Positions 49,605 through 61,600 of a stretch of 64,000 nt of DNA are shown one piece after another. The notes under the pieces were generated by a model. The model did no database searches, was not told the origin of the DNA, and was given only the letters and a program-made list of their open reading frames with translations. Within the stretch, counting starts at the first letter, position 1; every line of letters begins with the position of its first letter. The stretch comes from Lingula anatina. Lineage: Eukaryota; Brachiopoda; Lingulata; Lingulida; Lingulidae. The stretch is from assembly GCF_001039355.2 (NCBI RefSeq), contig NW_019774513.1, positions 1,036,470 through 1,100,469 on the forward strand. The letters are read 5' to 3'. The translations under genes were made by a program, and so were the position numbers.

Positions 49605-52600
49605 ATGACGTATATAGATACTATGGAAGAAGCCGACGATGAACAGCCCCTCTTCCGCATCTTTACACGAGAGTCCCTACGTCGGATCGAGGAGCGAATT
49701 GAGGAGGAAGCGCGTGCCAAAAAGGAGGCTGAGGAGCAGGCCAAGCTAGCAGAGGAGGAGGGCACACAGGAAGACAAGAAGGAAGAGAAGAAAGATGCAC
49801 ACGAGGAAGAAGAGGAGGAGGGGCCGAATAAACATTTAGCAGCTGGAGCAAAGCTGCCGCCCCGATTAGGAGATTATTTCCCACCGGAATTTGTTGGAAA
49901 ACCGCTGGAAGATATCGATGATTTTTACCAAAATCAAAAGGTGTGTATTTTCCGTGGCTTTATGTTACTACATGTACCAAGGGGACGCCATGTTGGGGCC
50001 ACGTGGTTGGCAGGTAACCTCTGAACGCGGTGTTTCCTGGGGAGGCATTAGAAGAACACTTAAAGCCCAATGTATAATTGACAGATAATATGATTCCTTT
50101 TAAATGCACCTTACCCTCAGTAGAAACTGTGATGATGACGAGTAAGGTGCTGATACAACCCAATGTATCTGATCATTTACAATGCAAACATTAATAGGCC
50201 TTGTATTACGTTTTGTGTAACGCGATGTAGGCCTAAGTTTGGCTCTCAAATATGCAGACATGGCGTCTGTCTCATCGCAAGTTAGCAGCCATTTGCATAG
50301 ACGACTCTTGTCAACACGTCTATTTGCCACTTGTATTGATTAGTTGTTCTTTCTATTAAAACTCTCTGATACTGAGAAAAACAGTACATTGCTGCCTTTT
50401 TCTAGTCAATTATAAAACTGCAATTAATAGCATCTTGTTTGTTTCAGACTTTTGTCGTGATAGGCAAAGACAAGTCAATTTACCGATTTAGTGCAACCAA
50501 CGGATTTTGGTGCCTCTCCCCCTTCAATCCTTTACGACGAATCATGCTCTACGTTTTAGTCCATCCATATCCTTTTCAAATATCATAAAATATACAGTCT
50601 TTAAAAGAATAATATCTTATTTAATCGTTGTACCCTTTTACATGGGATAGTGAATGGAATTTGTTGAATCAAGCAACGTCAACTATATGCTAAAATTGCC
50701 TCTGATAATATGTTGAACATGAAGAGTTATTATCTTCGTTCGGCAACAAGAAAAGTCGAACATTAGCTGTTTTATCTGCACTAATCAATGTTAGTTGTCA
50801 CTTCAAACAAGCGTATCTCCATTTTTGCATCCTTAACGTACTAACGCAACAAAATGACTCGAGACATTTGCTTTAGCCATCGTTTACACCCACGCTCCAT
50901 CCATTATCAAACACACACACGTAGACACAAAACACACATGATAAAATACTGATACAGCAGAGAGTAGACCTTCTAATTCCCCGATTGTATTTGACGCAGT
51001 CTCTCTGTATATACACTGTATAATTACTGTATGAAGGATATATCGATTGCCGAAGTAGCTTGAAGACATACACGAATTCTCCTTCCTAACCTATGGGCCA
51101 CCATTGAGTGGTGCGTCAGATACGGAAATACCATTTACCGGATTAATATGCACCATGTTTGCTATGCGTGGAACTTGTTACATTTGATTAAAGAGAAAAC
51201 GGAACCAGGGACTTGTGAACGACCCGTTTTGTGAAAAGTGTGAAGACATGCTTTCTAGGACTCGTAGATTACATAGATTAAAGTGAACCAGCAGTTCATT
51301 CTGTCACCGCTGTTTGAGGTGTAAAGCTATATGAAGTGATGTCAGACTTAAACGATGAATACAATAACCCAGATTTAGATATTTGGATATTTTGATATGA
51401 AAGAGACGAAATTTTTGCTAGTTTGCGAGTGCGTCCTTCTAGTGGTTGCAACGCAATGTTCTTCGCAGTTGTGATTGTGGTTTAATGTTACAGTAATTGA
51501 AGCAGTTGTGAAGTTACATTCTATGTATATATTGCACGGTTAACAGTTAAAAAGCATATGATATGCATTAGACTTTATGTGGCAAACTTTTAAACGTCAC
51601 GAGAGAAATTCACTCATATCTATCTACATTACGATGATGACTCAAAAAGCTAGAAAGCTAGAACTCCAAAAAATGTTGATGAATTGAGATTCTGTAAACG
51701 GGTTTGGATATGACAGATCTTGATGATTAAGGGGAAAATGGCGAAATTCTACAAATTTTACTGAAGCCCATTGCTTGTACAAAATCCCGGGCGTCGGTTT
51801 ATACAGCAGAGAGAGAGCTAGTGTTGAAGCTTACATTTATCATAATGAGGGGATATGATAATTGCTTGGTGTCAACGCACTTTCCCTTGATGATATTTTA
51901 AATTTTGTCATTAAATTCCTTAACTATGACACAGCTTTCAACCTTATTGTCATCATCACCATTTTAGTGAACTGCGTGTTTATGGCAATGACAGAGACTC
52001 CCCAGAACTCAGAGTAAGTATTTTCTTGGGTAGGTAAAATTACATTTGTGATTCCTTGGAAACGGCTTGTTTGTGGCAATAACGTAAAAAAGAGAAATCC
52101 AAAATCTCAGGCTGCGTGGGTTCCTCTGTACAAAAAGTTAAAGGCGTGGCATTGTAGGTAAATGTGTGTATGACATCGAAATTCAATGCCGTGTGTGTGC
52201 GTGTTATCGCCATTGAGTGTATGTAAGCACGAGTATTTTTTTCACCTTTTTTTTTTTTTTGTTCTTCAGATACGTTTTCACGGCCATATACACAATGGAG
52301 GCTATAGTGAAGCTTATTAGCAGGGGATTTATACTGGAACCTTTTACGTATTTACGCGACGCCTGGAATTGGTTAGATTTCATGGTCGTGTCGCTAGCGT
52401 GAGTAATTTTATGTTAATCTTCAGAAGACTTGACGTTCTGGTCCTCTATTATCTTTCTCTGTAATGTATACATATCTATGAAGTCACTTTTATGACTTCA
52501 TTTTTGAAAAAACAATAGTCACTTTTTTGTGGCATTGGCCACAAATCCTATTATTAAACTTGTAGATTGTTGTTTGAAAACTTAATATTTCTATATTGAC

Positions 52601-55600
52601 TACATTTTTTACTATTCTGAGTAACTTACTTGTACTTGCATGTTTCTCTTATAACTATATACATTGTGCAATCAGCTATTGCTTTTAAAGTTAGATGTCG
52701 CATGGGTGTCAGTATTAAAGTACCGAGCCTGGATTGTATTGGTAACACATTCATTAAACAGCACACGTACTTCTAGACATGCATTTGATGTTCGATGAGA
52801 CAATTTCTTGGTTCGTCGCATACACTTTCATAGAATTTGCAATCAGAGATCCAATATCATCGATTTAATTCGTTTTACTGCCCGGAATTATCACACAAAA
52901 TTAAATTCAAACGAGCATGAACCCGATACAAACAAGAACTGCCAAATTTCTTGATTCTAGAAAGCAAGAATCTTAAGAAAAGAAGAAAGCATAATACTTG
53001 GAACAATCCAGGCCAGTTTTTCGTCTTCCTACGTCCGCTGTTGATGTTTATATGATCGGTAGGGTGAACCTTTCACGTCATAAGCCGTTAACGTTCCCTC
53101 AAGTGTTGCTTTGCACTCTAGGCGCTCCACTTTGCCTTTTCTATAAGCTTTACCTTCCAAACATGGTCCAAGTCTTGCTATCTTGTGTCTATTTTTAGCA
53201 TATATTTATACTTCAATATTCTGTAATGAGATTGCTTCTATTGTAACAAGATATAAATATTTATATATATATACATATTGTCTTCAAATTGTATTTTATC
53301 GGTGTCGCCCGACTGTCACTAACATTCTAAGCATTTTAACAGTGTCTGAAAGAATGCATTTCTCTTCCAAACTGTATTTTTTATGCATGAACAGTGAATG
53401 TATTAATATTCTTACTTAGTACGATCATAAAATGTCAAAATAATTTTGTAAAATTCCATTCAGTTTTAATTCGTTAGAGATGATCCAATGAAACATGATA
53501 TGACAAAATTGTACCTTTGTAATTTTGATGTATAACTATTCTACCTTTAAACTTTAAAATAATGTATTTCATCTGCCGACACCTTATCCACCATGCATGC
53601 TTTGAAAAAATATTTGATGGTAACCGCCCATCTTTTACGAAGGACATTTTGAAGTAAAGTCGTTTTAGATATAAATCAAAGTGGAGAAACAACCTCTGGT
53701 TTAAGCGTATACTGATTTTATTTATTCAGAGCCACTTTTACCGCTTAATTGCTTTCAAAGTGACAAGATATTCGGTGTTGTTATCTCGAATGTCCTCCTC
53801 TTTGTAAGGCGTATTCATGCTCGTGTTATGTCACTATGATATGCAGATCTTCATACGATGACCAAGAACAATCGAGTCTTACGAGATGAAAGTTAAGTGT
53901 TCTCTTCCCGTTTAACCATTGTGATTTTTTAAAGAAAAAAATACGGGAAAAGGTCTCACATCGAACATCTATACATGCTTGTCTTACAGGTACGCGATGC
54001 TGCTGCCAGAAGTGAAAGACAAACTAGGTAACGTGGCGGCCCTACGATCATTCAGAGTGCTAAGGGCACTAAAAACTGTTGCGGTGGTACCAGGTGACTT
54101 ATCAAAATGTCTTCCTTGGTGGTACAACTTCATATTGCCATTCTGTCTCTTCTCGCATATTTCATAGCGGCTTGACTCTGATCTCGACCTGCTTAACTAT
54201 TTTCCTGTAGGCAAAAACCACTCTCTATGTTTGCATTTCAGGTATCTTACAGAGTTTATAAGTGCTTTAGGTAGACTAGGGGCACTACGTTCCTTCAGAG
54301 TTCTGAGAGCTCTAAAAACAGTCGCAGTTGTTCCAGGTGATTATAACGACTCCTTTTCATCCCATGGGGCGTCAGACAAGATGGCGGTAAATTTTGCGTA
54401 GATTCATGGGGCAACATTCTAAGAAGCAGAAAAGTAAACTCAAATTTCACTTTCAAAATGTTAAAATGATGTTAAAACAGCAGAGAACAATGACTATCAA
54501 GGTTGTATACATTAAGGTTATGCAAAGTTAGTCGTGCAAGAATGTTGCCCAAGGCCTGAAGTTTAAGGACCGTTTGGTTAACATTAAGATGCACTATTTT
54601 TATATTGCTTCAACTTATGCTTCATTCTCCTTGAGATCTTTTATTTAAAATACCAGATTTAACTCTTCTCAAACTCTGTGCGTTTTGAAGTCTTATATCT
54701 ACTTAATTTTGTATGGGCTTTGTTGCATCTAATCATTCACAAAATTCTCTTTGGATTAACATGTTGTTCAGTCAGAATGGGTTAAAAGCAGTAGAAGCAC
54801 GGAAGATATAAGGCTAGAAACACGTCTTTGGCTTTGTTGGAGTTCTTGACGGTGTTTTAAATGGCTTCTGTGATTTTAAATTTCTCTTTTCTTTGGTAAC
54901 TCTGGCGATTATTATACAATTCAATTTTCTAATTTTATATCAATTGATTATATATTAGTTACAAAAATACTAGCGTGTATTACATTGCTATTCATTATTA
55001 CTGACATGCTTTTATAGAATTGTTGGAAGAAATCATATATAAAATTTTACTTTAATAGTTTACATTTTGTTTAAGTTCAAATGATAAGTTCGATTTGTAG
55101 AAATTTTTTAATGATGATTAGGTTAATTTAAAGTTATGAATGTAAGTTTGTATTGTCATTTTCTGTTAATAAAGCTTTTTTTGTTCTGGTCACACTACAG
55201 TTTACAAAATAATAAAATATTAGTAGATACCCCCGTTCAAAGATAACGCCAATATTAACACAAACATGTACTTTTTCTTAGCGTATTTATATTAAAAGAT
55301 TATGTTTTATGTTGAATCAAGGTGATGATTGAATGAGCTTCATGTCTGTCAGTTTATATATCAGATGGTTTGTTTTTGTAGGACTTAAAACAATCGTGGG
55401 TGCCTTATTAGAAGCAGTAGTGCGACTGCGTGATGTGATTATTTTAAGTACCTTCGTATTAACGATATTTGCCCTGGTTGGACTACAAGTCTACATGGGG
55501 AAATTGCGCCACAAATGCATATTGAGTGGACCAGATGACATGAATGACACGGAGTGGTATGAATGGCATATTAACGAGAGTAAGTTTTATATACTGATCT

Positions 55601-58600
55601 TTTTTGATAAGGCGTTAATGATATTATGCCGAGCACGATCGAACTAAAAGGGACAGATAAATGTAATAATTGCTATTGGGCTGTTCTAGTAGTTTCCTGT
55701 CTGGGGGGGGGGGATCTTTTAAGTACATGTGTCATTGGACTACGAACATCTGTCTCGTTGTCATGTTTTAAACATCTGAAAACATTTTATAGCTCTCATT
55801 TTCAGGTAACTGGCGTTTGAATGATCCGCAGGACCCAAGTTCAGGCTTTGTGGTCTGTCGAAACAATACGGATATACCGGTTGGGTATGGGCGACATTTA
55901 AGATACTTGAAAATAAATAATTAATTAAAATACGATTTGAAATTCAAATGTTGATTTCTGTTAAGAAAGGTGCGGAAATTTGGTGCGCGTAAAATACAAT
56001 AGTACCTCAAACCATACAAAACTACAATCATTTATTCAGTAATATTTTGTAAATTGGTGCGAAATTTATACAAAGGGATGACAAAAGTATTGCACCACGT
56101 TGCTTTAAGATGATTTTCAGTGGAATTTGTTGGAGTTTTCATTTTGCATTTTATTGAAATTTGGTCATGTTAGGTGAATTACTTTACTACTAGTTGACAG
56201 ACTAGTGCTCTACTTACGTAAATTAAGTTATCGTGTCAGTATTACTATTTTGTTGGATATTCTCGTGACCGTAAAGTGGCACTAATCTTTTAGGGTTTGT
56301 GTTGACCCAGGCTTTAAAGGCATTTTGGATTAGGGTGTTTCTGGTATGCCACTTTATTTTAAATTTCAACCCGCGGTTTTCAGTGGGGTTTGCGTCTAGT
56401 GATTGCACGGGCCAGCGTTTATTAACCACAAAACAGTTTCCTTTCACTACCCATCCCATCCTATGTTATCAAGAGCACTATCCGTACAAATGGTGAAGTA
56501 CTTATGTCACCCCCTTAATATGCCTAATACAATTGTAATATGGTTTTTAAATCTTTTAAGCATATCAATAACATTCTTTCATAATTTTCAGGGGTTTTTG
56601 GTCATTACGTATGCCGTGTGTAAGTCCGTTCGTCGTGTAGACAACGAAGAATGGGCGTTCTTCATACCTGAAATAATAAAATGTCCCGACGTTTGTTTGT
56701 TTTTTTTTTCAGCAACTGTGCATATTTTGAAGAACAAGATGGAAAAAACTACACATGCATGAAAGATTTTGGGGTTTCGCCAAACTACGGATACACCACT
56801 TTTGATAATTTCCCTGGGGCGTTGCTGTGTGCTTTCCGACTCATGACGCAGGATTATTGGGAGAATCTATATCAATTGGTAAAATATGAATCTGAATAGG
56901 TCTGTTTTTGATCTGAAAATTTTTGTTTCACTTTTTTTAAAACGCCTGTCGGATAGTGGATCACATAACTGAGCTGTAAAAGCAAATCTTGCTACCCTTT
57001 CTGACAGATAAGGATAAGATATAGATAGTGATACGGAAAGAACAGAGGACAATCTCTGATTGGCGAAAAATCTTGAGAAGATGTCTCATCTTGTTACATC
57101 TCTTTTGCTTCAATATTGTAAATCGGATGCCTTTTTCAATGTTAGTCCGCAGATTTAGGCAACTGCTAAAACGTCGGGTTCTTTATCTAAATGAAGATTG
57201 AAATGAAAAATCGAAACATTTGGATTTATCAGAATTTTGCGTTACATGTATGAACTAGAAGTAGTTTGGAATACTACCATACCGTGTTCAACACCATTTT
57301 GTAGGTGTGAACCTTTCGAACGTAGCATGTAGACCTAAATTACAGTTTTGTTTTTTTAATCACAGTACTCGTAATGTACATATAAAATTCCTTTGAGATA
57401 TATATAATCTCTACACCAGTATCATATTTGCATTTGTATGCATTGGCCTAGTAAACTGTTGATAATTTCATGGAGCTGATTTTTTATATAAATTTGCATT
57501 GACTTATCTCATTAATTTAGCAGAATGCGTCTTTTCTTTATAGTCAATCCGTGCAAATGGAGAGGTCCACATGGTGTTTTTTCTGCTCTGTATCCTGTTT
57601 GGTTCTTTTTACCTGACAAATTTAATCTTGGCCATTGTTGCTATGGCCTATGAAGAACAACAGATGCGGGATAAGGCAGACGCAGAAGATGAAGCAGAAG
57701 CAAAAGAGGTTCGTATGTAATTTTTTTTTCAGGCGTGAGAGTTTTTTCCTCTTGAGCCCGGTATTTCCGCCATAATAAATGAGAAGAATATCCTGGGAAA
57801 TTGATAAAATGCGCAGAATCTCTGTATCCTGGGACATAGGCTTCAATTTACTACAGTTATTGACTAAATAAATAGCGATTTTTCCTGGCAGTCACTGGCT
57901 TTATGATGTAAGACGGAAGGGGGCGTTGGTAAATTATTTCACGTTCACAACTGTTATCTTTAAAAATGGAAGATACACAAACTATAATTACCATAAAACT
58001 CCACGTTAATTTATCTGTACGATCACTGAGAGCAAAATGGACCGCCTTGTAAAGTGTTGACAGCACCTGTCCTAGAAGTCTTTTGTTGAAGAAATTTAGA
58101 GAATCCTCCGACGCAGAGTACAGAGATTAGATTGTGATCAGTTTTAACTTTTATCTTTATATTGAAAAAGACCAAAATTTGAAGTCATCCACCTGAAAAA
58201 TACAAGTATATGTCTGCACTAGATATATTTTCCTAGACTGCTTATTCGCCCTCTTCCGAACTAGTAGTACAAGCACGAATGCCTTCACGGGAATAGAAAT
58301 CATCCGGGATCAGTAGCCCAAAGCGAGGCTAAATTGACACTTCGTTATGCCATACGAGAGTAGAAAACGTGCAAGAATCCGCGTGGGTGGGGGAGTTCAT
58401 CGATAAGGCTAAAACCCTTTGTGTGTCCGGAATGTCTTCTTAGAAAGCAAGACAAAAGTGATGGATTCGTATTGTTATGCAATTTTACAGAACGTAAGAT
58501 AAAACAACCAGAAAAAATCCACGAATGAATTTGTCAGCTTCTATTCTCTCGCTGATTTATCACTATTTCTGAGCCCACAATCATCCAAGTTACGTTAAAA

Positions 58601-61600
58601 TCTTGCTTAATTTCACCTAAGACGCGAGAGTTTGGACTAGCTTTGATGATTCCCATTCACTGAAACTCACAACAAAAATCGAACACAATAGGGCGATATC
58701 TTTTTTTACAGAAGACACGATTCTCTGTCAAAATATCACCTACAGTATTCATCAACACAACTTTTATATATTTCTCGCTTTAGGAGGAAAAAGAGCGTCG
58801 TGAGGCCTTGATGTCATTGTCCGAGAAAGTTCCGTCTGACCTGTCTATTGCCCACCAAGATCTATTCGACGACAAGGACAAACCAGAAAGACTGAGCATC
58901 AAATCAGACATCATGATAGGGCATGACAAACTCCGCCGATTAAGTGTACCAAACCCTGGTGTTAAGAGAGTAAGTAAAGTTTACACCCCAAAAACTCTGC
59001 GTTATAAGCCAGGAAAGTCTCCGCTGGTCGAGATCTCGCGAGGTCAACAATTTTATTCAGTTTTAATAGAATCGCAGTAGTAGTGTTTACACCATTTAAC
59101 ATATATTTTGATATGATTTACAACGAAATTGACAAAATAGGCAATGAAACATTCTCAAATATTATTTGACATGTTAAAAAAATCTTTCCAAATTTGATCT
59201 AGGTCCTGCTGTACGAACACACAAAAAGTTCGCTTTTACAAGCTCCTTTCTTATGAACAGACGCCCCTTTATAGTGTTGGCCACATTCCCGTAGATGTGG
59301 CCTGTCTGCCATTACGTGTTATATACGCCTCATATCTAAATGCAAATCTTAAAATTGTGCTCTAATGAACAATAAACGTTTTCTATTTCAGGCGAGTCTA
59401 AGTCTTCCCGGCTCCCCAATTTTTCGCAAAGGATGCAAGCCCAATCAGTTCAGTTGGAAGAAAAAGAAAATCCCACCGGAAGATATTCATGCTGCCGACC
59501 GCCAACCCCTCGTTCTAAAAAATTTGGAAAATTTGAACTTGCCATTCGCAGACGATTCTGCTGCTGTAACGCCATCTAGCGAAGATCTATGCAATATTCC
59601 AATGATTCCTAATGGTCAGAGAAAAGCCTCCATGGCGCATTTGCATCCCGAAGGCAGCATTAAACCATACCATGGATCGCGTCGCGGTAGTCGAGTGTCC
59701 CACTATAGCAAAGCCTCGATCCGTTCCCGCCACAGCAGAGCCGGCAGCAGACGCTCACTACGATACCGCTCAAGAAGGGAGAAAGGCGAACCAACAGACG
59801 AGAAGATGTATAAAGGCCAGCAGCATCTTATGCCTGAGGTGATTCACGATGTACGTCTGCACTGTGTAGTATGTATGCACGGACCTGGTTTTGAGAACGA
59901 AGAAAAAAATTGCCCGCCCCACCCCACCCTTGGCTAATTGAAATCCTAGGTCGGCCTACACCTGAACTCGTGCTGAATTGCAACGTGCATGCTGCATGTC
60001 AATGTTAACCACCCCCCTCGAACCCGCCCACACACCCTATAATATGCTGGGTTCACCACTATTACTACTAAAGTAAATGAAAATCGATTCCTTATATTTG
60101 TCACCAATAGAGACCATTAAACAAATCTAAATCAATGTATATATGTCAAAGAACCACCTCAGAGACTAACATAAAGAAGCATTTGGCAACAAATTTAACA
60201 ACAAAACATCAATGATATCGGTCAAGTTGCAAACTGGCGACAGCTCTCATTACCGTTTAAGTTAGACATTCAACAGTAGAAAGGTTATAGCTAAGATTAC
60301 GATACAATGACAAATTCTGAGTTTTGGAAATATTTTAAACGATCAAGACTGAACTTGGCGGAGTCAATATTAAATAGAAAAAGTTTCACAATTTTACTGT
60401 TCGAAGTTAGATCATGAAATTACTATTATCATTATTTTAAGATTCATGTATTAATTTCATATAAATGGTGAATACAGTACATTCCATCATCTTTAATGGA
60501 AGTATGTTTCATTGTGTTTTTGTTAGGATATGAGTCCTGCTTGATGATTTTTTAAATCCATTTTGATACATACCAGGTCAATCAAAAATCTTCAATTGGT
60601 AACTGATGTAAGTGTAAACTTGATATTTAAAATAACTCTTTAAGGGAACCAGCGAAAGGGATGATGGAGCCCTAAAACCAATTGACGTTGCCAAATCGCG
60701 CACACCAAGTCCAACAACAGTAGATCTAAAAGGTAAGAACATCCTCAAAGTTACAATTTCAGATTCAAGGGACAGCTGCACTTTCACTCCATCGTTTAAA
60801 ATATTTTTGTTATCGTTACTTTGAGTGCAGAACACAGATAATACATTATCTCGCTGAAAAGAAGATGCGCGTGTTTGTTCAACAATAATCCCAAGCATTA
60901 ATGGTGGAATATTCACACTCAGATTAAAACGCTTAAGCAGAGTCTGAACCAAAAGTTATAATGGCAATCAGAATACTAGTGTAACACCTCTCTTTTTTGT
61001 CTTCTTTTTTAGACGTGATGGTATTAAAAGACCTCATTGACCAAACATCAAGGCGCAGTGCATGTAAGTAAATGTGTAGTTTTTAAATAAATAGAATAAA
61101 AAACATGTTATCCTTTCCTGCATTCCGTATTACATCAGTAAATTTCGATGTAGTGCTCATCGATTCTAATTTTTAAAAGCCATTACTTTATTTCCTAAAT
61201 ACCACGCTCTACATAAGTAATTTACGCCTTGCGCCACTGTTTTGGCGCCCGTTTTATTTCTTGCATTACATTTGTGTTAACCACGACTAAATCGTATGCG
61301 ACTTGTGATATTTCAGCTGTTTTCACAACAAGAACGGGGACATTTTACGAGGAAGAACTGGACAGGAAAACAATGATAAAGAACAAACTCAACCAAATCT
61401 TTTGCAGTTGGACGTGCTGTCCATGTTGGCTGACAATGCAGCGTTACGTTTACTTGTTTGTTACGGACGCTTTCATGGAACTGTTCATTACCATTTGTAT
61501 TCTTGTTAACACCGCGTTCATGGCCATGGATCATCATGACAAATCTCCAGAGATGACCTTCACATTGAAAGTGGGGAACTATGTGAGTTTAGTGTGACAA

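Noticed and set aside
58970-59080. Read-through of sodium channel exon 10 into the following intron.
   Set aside because: A good donor (AGA|gtaagt) at 58969/58970 joins exactly to ASLSLPGSP; the extension matches nothing.
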